DNA from: Priestia endophytica DSM 13796
GTDB taxonomy: Bacteria; Bacillota; Bacilli; Bacillales; Bacillaceae_H
Length of the DNA stretch: 64,000 bases
Assembly: GCF_900115845.1 (NCBI RefSeq)
Contig: NZ_FOXX01000007.1
Span: forward strand, 62,001 to 126,000
Direction: 5' to 3'
Shown one piece after another: positions 50,378-61,700 of the stretch. The notes under the pieces were generated by a model, which saw only the letters and a list, made by a program, of their open reading frames with translations, was not told the DNA's origin and ran no database searches. Position numbers and translations under genes: made by a program. The first letter of the stretch is position 1, and every line of letters starts with the position of its first letter.

Positions 50378-53300
50378 ATGGCACTTCAATTTATAATTGG
50401 TCGGTCTGGAAGTGGAAAAACATCGTACTGTTTGGATCAAATTCGTTCAGAACTCCGTTCAGATCCACTTGGAGATCCTATTATTTACTTAGTTCCGGAA
50501 CAAATGACGTTCCAATCAGATTACAATCTTGTCTCAACTAAAGGATTAGCTGGGATGATTAGAGCGCAAGTATTAAGTTTCACACGTCTCTCATGGAAAG
50601 TATTACAAGAAGTAGGAGGCATGACGCGTTTACATCTTGATGATACTGGAATTCATATGTTGCTTCGCCGGATTATCGAAGAAAAGAGAGACGAGCTATC
50701 TATTTTTAAAAATGCTGCTGAGAAGCAAGGGTTTGTGGATAAGCTTGAAAGTATGATTATTGAACTTAAAAGATATTGCTTAGAACCAGAAGCATTAACA
50801 GAATTAGTTGAGGAAACAAAATCGGAAGAAGGAGCACTAGGTGAGAAACTTCAAGACTTGCTTGTCATTTATAAGAGCTTTGAAGAATACTTGTTCACAA
50901 AATACGTAGATTCGGAAGACTATTTGCAACTTTTAGCAGAAAAGCTTCCTTACTCTTCTTATGTAAAAAATGCAACTGTTTATGTTGATGGTTTTTATAC
51001 TTTTACTCCTCAAGAGCTTAACATTCTATTTTCTTTAATGAAGGAAGCCAAAGATGTGAAGATTTGTTTAACAGGAGAGAAGGAAAGCTCTTATCTCTTT
51101 AGAACAACAGCTGAAACATATCAAACGCTAAAAAATGGAGCAGGTGAAGAAAGCATCGAAATTATAGATCCCCTCGTTTTAAAAGGTGGGGCAAGGTACA
51201 ACAATTCTTCATCACTTCGTCATCTTGAACAATTTTTTGAGCATCGCCCTGTCCCAACTTTCGAGCAAGAAGTAGACGATATTAAGCTTTTTCCGAGCGC
51301 AAATAGGAGAGCTGAAATAGAAGGTGTTGCACGAGAGGTGCGTAAGATTGTTTCACAAGGAACGTATAGGTATCGAGATATTGCTGTTATTGTCCGTAAT
51401 CCAAATGAGTACGAAGATACGATAAGAGCGCTTTTTCAAGACTATGACATTCCGCACTTTATGGACCAAAAACGAGCAATGGCCCATCATCCGCTTATCG
51501 AATTGTTGCGTTCAAGCCTTGAGATAGCAGGAGGTTCATGGCGCTACGAACCTATTTTTAGAGCAATTAAAACAGACCTGCTTTTTCCAATCCACGTCTC
51601 TCTTAATGAGATAAGAGAAGAGATGGACAAGCTTGAGAACTATGTGCTCTCTTATGGTATTCAAGGTTCTAGGTGGACAAGTGAGGAAAAATGGACCTAT
51701 AGACGTTATCGTTCCCTTGAAGATGTGAAAACAGGACAAACAGACGAAGAAAGAGAGATAGAACAAAAGTTAAATGAATTAAGAGACATTGTTGTTCATC
51801 CTATCTATTCATTGCAAAAAAGTTTAAAGAAAGCAAAAACAGGTTTCGAATATGGAAAAGCAATCTATGAGTTTCTTCTTTCTTTAAATATTCCTGAAAA
51901 GATGGAGAAGCTTAGAGAAGAAGCGAATGAAAATGGAGACTTACAGCGTGCTGATGAGCATCATCAAGTATGGAAAGCAGTTATTCACTTACTTGATCAA
52001 TTTGTAGAAATGATGGGAGAACAAAAGCTATCTTTTACACTCTTTAGCTCTATTTTAGATACGGGATTTGATAGCCTGAAATTTGCGCTTGTTCCTCAAG
52101 CAATTGACCAAGTGATGGTAGCGAACTTTGAGCGTTCTCGTTTAACAAATATAAAAGCTGTTTTCGTTATTGGAGCAAATGACGGGGTTATTCCGGCACT
52201 TCCTGTAGAAGACAGCCTTTTATCAGATTCTGAGCGTGAAAATTTGCAGCGGATGGGTGCTTCTCTTGCCCCAAGTACAAGGGATCAGCTTTTTGACGAA
52301 GATTTCCTAATTTATCTTGCTTTTGTTTTACCAAAAGAGCGCCTCTACATTACCTATCCTCTTGCAAACGAAGAAGGGAAAACGTTGCTTCCATCAAGGG
52401 TTATTAATCATTTGCGTGAAATGTTCCCACTTTTAAAGGAAGAGTGGCTTGCAGCAAATCCAGCAGAGCTTCCTGAAGAGGCTCAGCTCGCTTATATTCA
52501 GAGTCCTTATACATCCCTTGCAAACTTAGCATATCAACTGCAAGCGTGGAGGAATGGCTACCCGATTAGTCCAATATGGTGGGATGTTTATAATTATTTT
52601 ATAAAAGATGAAAATTATCGTTTATACAGCCTCCAAGTTTTAAGCAGTTTATTCTATAAAAATGAAGCTAAAATGCTTTCACAAGGAATTACTAAAAAAC
52701 TTTATGGCCAAAAAATTAAAACAAGCGTTTCACGTATGGAAAAATTCAATGCATGTCCATACTCTCACTTTGCGGCGCATGGGCTAAAATTAAAAGAACG
52801 ACGCGTTTTTAAACTCAATGCTCCTGATATCGGTGAACTATTTCATGGCGCGTTGAAGTGGATCTCAGAGAGATTACAGCATGAAGGAAAAGAGTGGAGT
52901 GAGCTTACAAGGCAGGAATGTCATGAGCTTGCTGCATTTAGCGTTGACGAGCTTTCCTTAAATTTGCAAAATGAGATTCTATTAAGTTCGCATCGTCATC
53001 GGTACTTAAAACGAAAACTTCAGCAAACAGTAGAGCGAGCAACAATTATTTTAAGTGAACATGCAAAAGCAAGCGGATTTGCACCGATAGGACTTGAGCT
53101 TGCTTTTGGTCCGAAAGAAACGTTACCATCGCTTCCTATTACATTACCAAATGGAACAAAAATGGAACTTGTTGGCCGAATTGACAGGATCGACAAAGCG
53201 ATGAGTTCAAAAGGCCTTCTTCTTCGGATTATTGACTATAAATCAAGCGACAGAGACATTGACTTAGTTGAAGTTTATTATGGACTTTCCCTTCAAATGC

Positions 53301-53845
53301 TTGCTTATTTAGATGTTGTTATCACATATGCTACGAAATGGCTTGGTAAAGAAGCATTGCCGGCAGGTGTCCTTTATTTTCATGTACACAATCCATACGT
53401 GAACAGTACAAAACTTCTTAAAGAAGATGAAATTGAAAATGAGCTATTCAAAAAGTTCAAGATGAAAGGTCTTCTTCTTGGTGAAGAGGAGTCTATTAAG
53501 TTAATGGACACAACGCTTGAATCAGGTCATTCAAAAATTGTATCAGCAGGCTTGAAGAAGACGGGCGGTTTTTATTCAAATTCTTCTGTTGCAAGTGAAC
53601 AAGAATTTGAGACAATTCGGAACTATATTCGCCAACAATTTGAAGCTTCTGGAACAAGTATCACAGAAGGAAAGATCGATATTTCTCCGTACAAATTAAA
53701 AGATCGTACGCCGTGTGAGTTTTGTTCTTACAAATCTGTTTGTCAGTTTGATCAAGCATTTGAAGAAAATAGCTACCGAGAGCTTAAGAAAGAGCAAGAT
53801 AAAATTGTGTTAGAACGTATGAAAGAAGAAGGTGAAACAAAATGA
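50378..53845 (+). CDS. addB: ATP-dependent nuclease subunit AddB
   Basis: An 1155-residue subunit of the AddAB double-strand-break repair helicase-nuclease. The N-terminal ATP-binding loop GRSGSGKTSYCL starts an inactivated helicase region that scans for Chi. The C-terminal RecB-type nuclease has IDYKSS, and four cysteines (one in FNACPYSHF, three in CEFCSYKSVC) hold an iron-sulfur cluster. RBS AGGTAGGAGGAG. It overlaps addA by ATGA. Confidence 0.95.
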   Translation: MALQFIIGRSGSGKTSYCLDQIRSELRSDPLGDPIIYLVPEQMTFQSDYNLVSTKGLAGMIRAQVLSFTRLSWKVLQEVGGMTRLHLDDTGIHMLLRRIIEEKRDELSIFKNAAEKQGFVDKLESMIIELKRYCLEPEALTELVEETKSEEGALGEKLQDLLVIYKSFEEYLFTKYVDSEDYLQLLAEKLPYSSYVKNATVYVDGFYTFTPQELNILFSLMKEAKDVKICLTGEKESSYLFRTTAETYQTLKNGAGEESIEIIDPLVLKGGARYNNSSSLRHLEQFFEHRPVPTFEQEVDDIKLFPSANRRAEIEGVAREVRKIVSQGTYRYRDIAVIVRNPNEYEDTIRALFQDYDIPHFMDQKRAMAHHPLIELLRSSLEIAGGSWRYEPIFRAIKTDLLFPIHVSLNEIREEMDKLENYVLSYGIQGSRWTSEEKWTYRRYRSLEDVKTGQTDEEREIEQKLNELRDIVVHPIYSLQKSLKKAKTGFEYGKAIYEFLLSLNIPEKMEKLREEANENGDLQRADEHHQVWKAVIHLLDQFVEMMGEQKLSFTLFSSILDTGFDSLKFALVPQAIDQVMVANFERSRLTNIKAVFVIGANDGVIPALPVEDSLLSDSERENLQRMGASLAPSTRDQLFDEDFLIYLAFVLPKERLYITYPLANEEGKTLLPSRVINHLREMFPLLKEEWLAANPAELPEEAQLAYIQSPYTSLANLAYQLQAWRNGYPISPIWWDVYNYFIKDENYRLYSLQVLSSLFYKNEAKMLSQGITKKLYGQKIKTSVSRMEKFNACPYSHFAAHGLKLKERRVFKLNAPDIGELFHGALKWISERLQHEGKEWSELTRQECHELAAFSVDELSLNLQNEILLSSHRHRYLKRKLQQTVERATIILSEHAKASGFAPIGLELAFGPKETLPSLPITLPNGTKMELVGRIDRIDKAMSSKGLLLRIIDYKSSDRDIDLVEVYYGLSLQMLAYLDVVITYATKWLGKEALPAGVLYFHVHNPYVNSTKLLKEDEIENELFKKFKMKGLLLGEEESIKLMDTTLESGHSKIVSAGLKKTGGFYSNSSVASEQEFETIRNYIRQQFEASGTSITEGKIDISPYKLKDRTPCEFCSYKSVCQFDQAFEENSYRELKKEQDKIVLERMKEEGETK

Positions 53846-56800
53846 CGGATCTAAGAGAGAAGCCAGCAAACAGTCAGTGGACAGATGACCAGTGGAAAGC
53901 TATCGTTTCTACTGGTCAAGACACGCTTGTGGCAGCAGCTGCTGGTTCTGGAAAAACAGCTGTTCTAGTTGAGCGTATCATCGGAAAATTGATAGACGAG
54001 AGATCTCCTATTGACGTTGATCAACTTCTAGTTGTAACTTTTACAAATGCATCTGCAGCAGAAATGAAACATCGAATTGGGGAAGCGTTGGAGAAAGAGC
54101 TAAAAAAAGCTCCATCTTCACTCCATCTTCGCCGTCAGCTGAATTTATTAAACAAGGCTTCCATTTCGACTCTTCATTCGTTCTGTTTGAACGTTATTCG
54201 TAATTATTACTATAAGATTGATATTGACCCTAGCTTTCGAATCGCAGATGATACAGAAGCAGAACTTCTACGTGATGAAGCACTTCAGGAGCTTTTTGAG
54301 GACTATTACAGCCGTGAAGATAATCTTCAATTTTTAGATGTTGTTGATCGTTATACGAGTGATCGAAGTGATGCTGAAATTCAAGAGATTGTCCGAAAAA
54401 TGTATGAGTTTTCTCAATCAACTCCGTCACCTTCAACGTTTTTAGATGAACTGCTTTTACAGTATAAAGTAAATGAAAATACGAGAATTAGTGATTTATC
54501 TTTTATGCCTTTTTTAATGAATGAAGTAAGGAAACAGCTTCATAGTGTTGAAGATTTATTGAATCAAGGATTAGCCTTAACAAAGAAACCAGATGGACCG
54601 GCACCACGAAGTATAAACTTTGAGGAAGATCTTGAACAGCTTCAAAAAATTCAAAGCGGGGCAGCTTTATCTTTTGAAGAAGCGCATGAAGCAATGAGAA
54701 ATCTAACCTTTTCACGCTTGAAACCATGCAAAAAAGGCGAATATGATCAAAATCTTGTGGATCAGAGTAGCGATATTCGCAAAACAGCAAAAGAAAAGCT
54801 AGAGAAGCTGCAGTCTGAGTTATTTTCTCGACCACTAACAGCTTATATAGAGGATATGATAGATATGAAGCCTGTTATTGAAGTATTAACAGAGCTCGTA
54901 AAGGAATTTAGCAAATGTTATAGTCTTAAAAAACGTGAGAAAGGTCTCGTTGATTTTGGAGACCTTGAACATTATTGTCTTGCTATTTTAACAGAAGAAA
55001 GAGATGGAGAAATTGAGCGTTCAGCAATTGCTAAACAGTATGTTTCACAGTTTCATGAAGTTCTTGTTGATGAATATCAAGATACAAACATGGTGCAAGA
55101 AACAATCATCAAGCTAGTGACAAGAGACGAAGAGAGTACAGGAAATTTATTTATGGTAGGGGACGTTAAGCAATCTATTTATCGTTTCCGACTTGCTGAG
55201 CCATTTCTATTTCTTAATAAATATAAGCGATTTACAAAAGATGGTCGAACAGGTGGATTAAGAATTGATCTTAATAAAAACTTCCGAAGTCGAAGTGAAG
55301 TTCTTGATGCTACAAACTATCTCTTCTGTCAGATTATGGATGAAGGCGTTGGAGAAATTTCTTATGATAGCGATGCAGAGCTAAAAAGAGGGGCTTCGTA
55401 TCCGCAAGACGAGAACATGGCAACAGAGCTTCATCTTATTGAAAAGAACGGGGCAGATGTTCCTGTGCAGGAGGGAGAATTTTCAACTGAAGAGCTTGAA
55501 ACCTCTCAGCTTGAAGCACGTTTGATGGCTGGAAAAATTAAAGAGATGGTTCAAAATCGTTTTCAAGTTTATGATGCTAAAAAAGGCATAACAAGAAATG
55601 TAACATACCGTGATTTTGTCATTTTACTTCGCTCTATGACATGGGCACCTCAAATTTTAGAAGAATTTAAAGAACAAGGTGTCCCACTTTATGCTAATCT
55701 TTCTAAAGGTTATTTTGAAGCAACAGAAGTAACGATTATGCTGTCTCTTTTAAAAGTCATTGATAACCCATATCAAGATATTCCGCTTGCTTCCGTTCTC
55801 CGTTCACCACTTGTACGATTAAATGATGAAGAACTTGCTTCAATTCGTCTTTATGATGAGAAGGGAACGTACTATGAAGCATTAAAAGCGTATCTGAAAG
55901 AAGCTTCAGCAGAAGATGAGAAATACAAAAATGTTGAACATTTTTATCACTGTCTTTTGAAATGGAGAAAAGAAGCTCGTCAGCGTCCACTATATACATT
56001 AATTTGGAATCTGTATAGAGAAACAGGCTTCTTCGAATTTGTCGGTGGTTTACCGGGAGGAAAACAGAGACAGGCCAATTTGAATGCCCTTTATGACAGA
56101 GCGCGTCAGTATGAATCAACTTCTTTCCGAGGGCTTTTCCGCTTCTTGCGTTTTATTGAACGCATGCAGGAGCGCGGAGATGATTTAGGCACAGCTCGTG
56201 CTCTTGGAGAACAGGAAGATGTTGTACGCCTTATGACCATTCATAGCAGTAAAGGGCTCGAGTTTCCAATCGTTTTTCTAGGTGGAATTGGTCGGTCATT
56301 TAACTTAATGGATGTTAATAAATCTTATTTGTTTCATAAAGAGCTTGGATTTGGCTCAAAGCGAATTAACCCTCGCTTGCGTGTAGCATATCCAACCCTT
56401 ATTCAACAAGCAATGAAACGCAAAATTAGAAGAGAGAGTATTGCAGAAGAAATGCGGGTACTTTATGTTGCTCTTACGCGTGCAAAAGAAAAGCTGATTT
56501 TAGTTGGAACAACAAGTGATAAAGAAAAGCTCGTGAACAAATGGGAAAGTGTTTTTTATCATGAGGATATTCTTTTGCAATCAGCTGTTAGAGAAGAAGC
56601 AAAATCCTATCTTGATTGGATTGTCCCTTCGCTTATTCGCCACAGGGATTTTGAGAGCTTTGCTCATAACCAACCAGCTTCAAATCAAGAGCTTTATAAC
56701 CATCCGTCAAAATGGGAGCTAAATGTTGTCCCTTCTTTCTCTCTACAGGAAAGTGAAAAAAAGAAAGAAGAAGAAGACAAAGATCTTGTCGAAGCAATCA

Positions 56801-57552
56801 AAAACAGCCAGCAGGTTAAAATACAAAGCCCGTACAAAGAAGAAATTGAGCGTCGACTAGGATGGAGATACGCTTACCAACAAGCTTCTAAAACAAAATC
56901 AAAACAATCTGTCTCAGAGCTTAAACGACAAAGTCAGCTTCTCGATGAAGAAGAACAAACAAAAGGATTTCAAAAGCCTATTACAGAACGTCCGCTCTTT
57001 TTGCAAGCTAAAAAGTTAACAAGCGCTGAGAAAGGAACGGCTATGCATACAGTTATGCAGCATATTCCATTAAAAACAGATGTAACTGCAGCTTCTCTTC
57101 TTGAACTTTGTTCTTCTTTAATTACAAGAGAAATTTTAACAGAAAAAGAAGCATCATCGATTAATATTAATGGGTTACTTGGTTTCTTTGAAAGTGAGGT
57201 TGGACAGCGTCTGCAGCAGGCACCTTCTGTTTATCGAGAAATGCCGTTCAGTTTCTCTGCGAAGGCATCAGAGCTTGAACAAAACTGGGAAGGAAAAGAA
57301 GAACCCGTGCTTATTCAAGGGATTATTGACTGTTTGTTCAGAGACGAAAAAGGAGTTGTTTTATTAGATTTTAAGACAGATGATATTGCGAACCGTTTTC
57401 AAGGCAACTTTGAAAAAGCAAGAGATACACTTCTAAGCAGATATAAAACACAACTGAATCTTTATACACGAGCCGTTGAAGAAATAGGATCTATTCATAT
57501 TAGTGAACGATACCTTTATTTCTTTGATGGAGGTCATTTTTTATCATTATAA
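53842..57552 (+). CDS. addA: ATP-dependent helicase/nuclease subunit AddA
   Basis: A 1236-residue UvrD-like helicase with C-terminal nuclease. Motif I is AAAGSGKTAVLVERI, motif II LVDEYQDTN, and motif V/VI regions TIHSSKGLEFPIVF and VLYVALTRAKEKLIL. The nuclease motif is GIIDCLFRDEKGVVLLDFKTD, split here around the metal-binding Asp. It is translationally coupled to addB. Length matches B. subtilis (1232). Confidence 0.95.
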   Translation: MTDLREKPANSQWTDDQWKAIVSTGQDTLVAAAAGSGKTAVLVERIIGKLIDERSPIDVDQLLVVTFTNASAAEMKHRIGEALEKELKKAPSSLHLRRQLNLLNKASISTLHSFCLNVIRNYYYKIDIDPSFRIADDTEAELLRDEALQELFEDYYSREDNLQFLDVVDRYTSDRSDAEIQEIVRKMYEFSQSTPSPSTFLDELLLQYKVNENTRISDLSFMPFLMNEVRKQLHSVEDLLNQGLALTKKPDGPAPRSINFEEDLEQLQKIQSGAALSFEEAHEAMRNLTFSRLKPCKKGEYDQNLVDQSSDIRKTAKEKLEKLQSELFSRPLTAYIEDMIDMKPVIEVLTELVKEFSKCYSLKKREKGLVDFGDLEHYCLAILTEERDGEIERSAIAKQYVSQFHEVLVDEYQDTNMVQETIIKLVTRDEESTGNLFMVGDVKQSIYRFRLAEPFLFLNKYKRFTKDGRTGGLRIDLNKNFRSRSEVLDATNYLFCQIMDEGVGEISYDSDAELKRGASYPQDENMATELHLIEKNGADVPVQEGEFSTEELETSQLEARLMAGKIKEMVQNRFQVYDAKKGITRNVTYRDFVILLRSMTWAPQILEEFKEQGVPLYANLSKGYFEATEVTIMLSLLKVIDNPYQDIPLASVLRSPLVRLNDEELASIRLYDEKGTYYEALKAYLKEASAEDEKYKNVEHFYHCLLKWRKEARQRPLYTLIWNLYRETGFFEFVGGLPGGKQRQANLNALYDRARQYESTSFRGLFRFLRFIERMQERGDDLGTARALGEQEDVVRLMTIHSSKGLEFPIVFLGGIGRSFNLMDVNKSYLFHKELGFGSKRINPRLRVAYPTLIQQAMKRKIRRESIAEEMRVLYVALTRAKEKLILVGTTSDKEKLVNKWESVFYHEDILLQSAVREEAKSYLDWIVPSLIRHRDFESFAHNQPASNQELYNHPSKWELNVVPSFSLQESEKKKEEEDKDLVEAIKNSQQVKIQSPYKEEIERRLGWRYAYQQASKTKSKQSVSELKRQSQLLDEEEQTKGFQKPITERPLFLQAKKLTSAEKGTAMHTVMQHIPLKTDVTAASLLELCSSLITREILTEKEASSININGLLGFFESEVGQRLQQAPSVYREMPFSFSAKASELEQNWEGKEEPVLIQGIIDCLFRDEKGVVLLDFKTDDIANRFQGNFEKARDTLLSRYKTQLNLYTRAVEEIGSIHISERYLYFFDGGHFLSL

Positions 57553-57581
57553 AAAGAGAAGAGATTTTTCTTCTCTTTTTT
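57549..57581 (+). terminator. Hairpin between addA and sbcD
   Basis: AAAAGAGAAG / CTTCTCTTTT with loop AGATTTTT, then TTTC. This is terminator-like but sits between genes of one presumed operon, so it may only partly end transcription. Confidence 0.6.
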
Positions 57582-57598
57582 CAAAAGGAGTATTGAGC

Positions 57599-58756
57599 AT
57601 GAGAATTTTGCATACAGCAGACTGGCATCTTGGGCGTACATTAGAAGGAAGAAGCCGTCTTGAAGAACAGGAACAGTTCTTAGCTGAATTAGTAGAGGTT
57701 GTGAAAGATCAAAAAATTGATGCCATTTTAATGGCAGGAGATGTTTTTGATACAGTAAATCCACCTGCAACAGCTGAAGGAATGTTTTATGATAGTGTGG
57801 CAAAATTGTCACAGCAAGGAGCATGTCCAATCATTACAATAGCAGGGAACCATGACAGCCCAAATCGGTTAAGTGCTTCTTCTCCACTTGCAGGAGTACA
57901 AAACATTCATCTATTTGGCTACCCAGTGAACAATATTGTCAAGGTTCCGGTTGGAGGAGAAATGCTTGAAGTTGCGGCTTTACCGTATCCCTCTGAGTCT
58001 CGTCTTAACGAACTTCTGTCAGAGAATAGTGATGAAAAAGAAATTCGAAACTCTTATGATGCTAGAATTCAAGGGATTTTTAGCAATCTTGCAAGTCAGT
58101 TTACAAAAGGTGCTGTACATATGGCAATGAGCCATATTCATGTTGCAGGGGGAAGTGCTAGTGATTCAGAGCGACCAATTGAAGTTGGAGGAGCATATAC
58201 AGTAGCGGCAACAAGTTTGCCAGAAGAAGCTCAGTATGTTGCACTTGGACATCTTCATCGGCCGCAAAATGTCGGCAGAGCCAAAACACTTGCCCGTTAT
58301 TCAGGGTCACCTCTTGCCTACAGTTTTTCAGAAGCAGGGTATACGAAGTCCTTATCTATTATTGATGTTGTGCCTGGTGGGAAAGCAGAGCTGACGGAAA
58401 TTCCTATCAACAGCGGGAAACCGCTTGTAAGATGGAAAGCTAAGCATGGAATACAAGAAGTTTATCAATGGTTTGAAGAGGGGAAAGATACTAGCGCTTG
58501 GATTGACCTTGAAATTCATTTAACAGATGCTCTTTCAATGGAGGAGATCCATCGTTTGCGAAAAGAGCATAACGGTATTATTCATATTCGTCCTGTATTT
58601 CATTATGAAGAAACACTATCAGAAGAAAAGGTAAAAGACATTCCGATTGATGAAGCATTCCGTCGATTTTATGAACGGCAAACAGGAGGAGGGACTCCTG
58701 ATAGTCGATTAATGGAGCTGTTTTTAAGCCTTGTTCATAAGGAGGAAGAGGAGTGA
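57599..58756 (+). CDS. sbcD: Nuclease SbcCD subunit D (Mre11-type)
   Basis: A 385-residue calcineurin-like phosphoesterase. Metal motifs in order: ADWHLG, AGDVFD, GNHDSP, SHIHVAG and GHLHRP. Paired with SbcC it cleaves hairpins and blocked ends. ATG 57599 has AAAGGAG 8 nt upstream; the longer frame begins inside addA and the hairpin. It overlaps sbcC by GTGA. Confidence 0.94.
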   Translation: MRILHTADWHLGRTLEGRSRLEEQEQFLAELVEVVKDQKIDAILMAGDVFDTVNPPATAEGMFYDSVAKLSQQGACPIITIAGNHDSPNRLSASSPLAGVQNIHLFGYPVNNIVKVPVGGEMLEVAALPYPSESRLNELLSENSDEKEIRNSYDARIQGIFSNLASQFTKGAVHMAMSHIHVAGGSASDSERPIEVGGAYTVAATSLPEEAQYVALGHLHRPQNVGRAKTLARYSGSPLAYSFSEAGYTKSLSIIDVVPGGKAELTEIPINSGKPLVRWKAKHGIQEVYQWFEEGKDTSAWIDLEIHLTDALSMEEIHRLRKEHNGIIHIRPVFHYEETLSEEKVKDIPIDEAFRRFYERQTGGGTPDSRLMELFLSLVHKEEEE

Positions 58757-61700
58757 AGCCAATAACGTTAAAAATCCAAGGGCTCCACAGCTTTCGCCAA
58801 ATGCAAATGATTCAGTTTGATGAGCTTTGTGAAGGAGGAGTTTTTGGGATTTTCGGACCAACTGGAAGTGGAAAATCTTCGATATTAGATGCAATGACGC
58901 TTGCTTTGTACGGGAAAGTAGAAAGAGCAGCAAACAATACGCACGGTATTTTAAATCATGGAGAAGATGAGCTTAAAGTCGCTTTCACTTTTTGTTTGGA
59001 AAATGCAGACGGCATGCAAACGTATACTGTTGAACGGAATTTCAAGCGAAGTGACGAGTGGAGAGTAAAGTCAACAACAAGTCGCCTCATTGAAGAAGGG
59101 GACGAACGAGTTGTTTTAGCAGACAAAATGAATGATGTCAATCAGTATATTAACTCCCTGTTAGGTCTTACGATTGATGACTTTACACGGGCTGTAGTAC
59201 TTCCACAAGGAAAGTTTGCTGAATTTCTGTCTTTAAAAGGAGCAGAACGTCGTCAAATGCTTCAAAGATTATTTAATTTAGAGAAATATGGGGACGAGCT
59301 TCTTCAAAAAATTAAGCGAAACCTTACAAATGCGAAGCATGAACTTGATAAAATTTTAGCAGCACAGGCGGAACTTGGAGGAGCCACCGTTGAAAAAGTA
59401 AAAGAAGCTGAACAAGAAGTGAAGAGCTGTGAACTTTTGCTTCAAAAGAGAGAACAAGAGCTTATACATATTCAAAAGGAATATGAACATAAGCAAAAAC
59501 TATGGGAATGGCAGAAAGAGAAAGAAGAGAATGAAGCAAAGTTAAAAGAGCTTAAAGAGGAAGAACCGGAGATAAAGAAATATGAAGAGCGTTTAAGTAA
59601 AGCGCTCAAAGCAGAGAGTTTGCGTCCGTATTTAGAAGAATGTGAAAATCTATTTTTACAGAAGCAAACAGCGGAGAAACAAAAAAATCAACGGGCAGGA
59701 AAATTAGAAGAAGTAAATCAAAAAGCAGCCTTGGCCAAAGAGGAATATGAACGAGCAAATAAAGAGCGAGAGCAAAGAGAACCTCTCCTTCTTGCTCAGC
59801 GTGAGAAGTACCAATATGCGGAAGAGCTAAATAAAGATGTTACAACTTTATCCCAAACGGTAAAGAATGCTCGCAAGCAACATGAGGAACTTTTGGAATC
59901 AGGAAGAGGTATTAAAGAGCAGTTTCAAAAGAGAGAAAGTTTATATAAGCGTGGAAAAGCAAAACAAAAAGAGCTGATGGAAGAACGAGAGAGGCTTAGT
60001 GTGTCTCCTTCTTACCGAACTAAAGTGCAATATGCTGTTCAAGAAAGCCGGGATATTGGTAGCCTCAAGGTGCAACATGAGGAGAAAAAAGAACAGCATA
60101 ATCAAGTGAAGAAGAATCTTAAGCAGTTAGAACTTGAAATGAAGAGTTCTATAGAAAATGAAGAAAAGGTAAAAAAACAAGCAGTAGAGCAATACGATCT
60201 TCTGCAACATATCTATAATCTTGTTTGTGAGCGAGAGCGTGAAATTGAACGATTTATTGCTAGCGGGGAACATGAAATTGAGGCAATGCAGAGAAAGGTA
60301 GAAGAAGTAAATAAACAAAAGCTTGCATTAACACTTTCTGCACACCTTTATGATGGTAAGCCTTGTCCTGTATGTGGATCAACGACACATCCTTTACCAG
60401 CAACAGGAGAAGGGATAGAGGAAACTGATGGAAAAGAGATTGATTTATTAAGAAAAAACTTATCAATTTTACAAGAACGTAAATATATTTGTTCCTCCTT
60501 GAAATTGAAGCTTGAGCCGCTTGCTGAGAAATTACTTGACTGTTTTGGGGATTTTGAACAAACCGAGCAAGAAGATATTACGCCGCTTCTTACGAAAGAT
60601 GAAACGTTAAAAGACTGTATTGTAAAATTGCAAACAGAACTAAAAGGGCTGGAGCAAGATTATATTGGTCAAAAAGAGAAAATTGATCGCCTCGTAAAAA
60701 TCGCAGGGGATGTAAGCGAGAAGAAGAATAAGCTATTGTTTGAGTTTGAGCAACAAAACAAAATGTTAATGGAACAAGCAAAGTTTGTTCAGCAAGTAGA
60801 ACAAGAAATGAATAAGGCGCAAACAGAATGGCAAGAACGTTACAAAGAATTTGAGATTACTAGCATTTCATCTATTCAACAGCAACTTGAACGTAATGAT
60901 CAAAAAATGGCTGAGCTTAATCAGCGAATTGAAAAAAGTGTGGAATACCTGGAGGAAACAGAAAAAGCATTGGAGAAATTGCGTGAAGAGTGGAATGTTC
61001 ACGAACGAAAGGAAGTTGAGCTTTCCTCATTCTTGCAGAACAAAAAAGCATCACTTTTAGAACAGCAGCAACGCTTAACACAAATTATTGGAGAAAATTT
61101 GCTAGACGAGCTTCTTAATGGAATAAATAAAGAGCTCCATTCTTTAAAAGAAAGAGAAGAAGAAACATTGAAAAGATGGTACCTTCTCAATAATGAACAT
61201 CAAGAAGTAAAAGCTTCATATGAATCAATAGTCTCCTCACTCGCAGAGTTAAATGAGCGATATGAAGAGAAAGAAAGAAAATGGAAAGATAAGAGAAATA
61301 GCTCAGGCTTTCATTCTGATATAGATGTAAAAGAAATGTTCATAACAGAGGAGCAACAGCAGAAGATTCGTGAAGAAGTAGAAGCATTTTGGGATAAACT
61401 AAAGAGCGTCACAATAGCATTAGAACATGTTACAAAATTGCTTGATAATCAAAGCGTCACAGAACAATCTTTTAAAGAGACATCTTCTATTTTGGCTGAT
61501 TTAAAGGAAAGTGTGAAAGAAGCAACAACAGAACTAGGGTCAGCAAGAGCTCTTTTAAAAGATTTGCAAGTAAGAAATGAACGATTGGGAAGTTTGGAAA
61601 AAGAGAGAGAAAAGATACAAGAAGAGCTCTCTCAGTATCAGAAGCTTCAAAGCGTATTTAAAGGAAATGCTTTTATCGAGTATATGGCTCAAGAGCAGCT

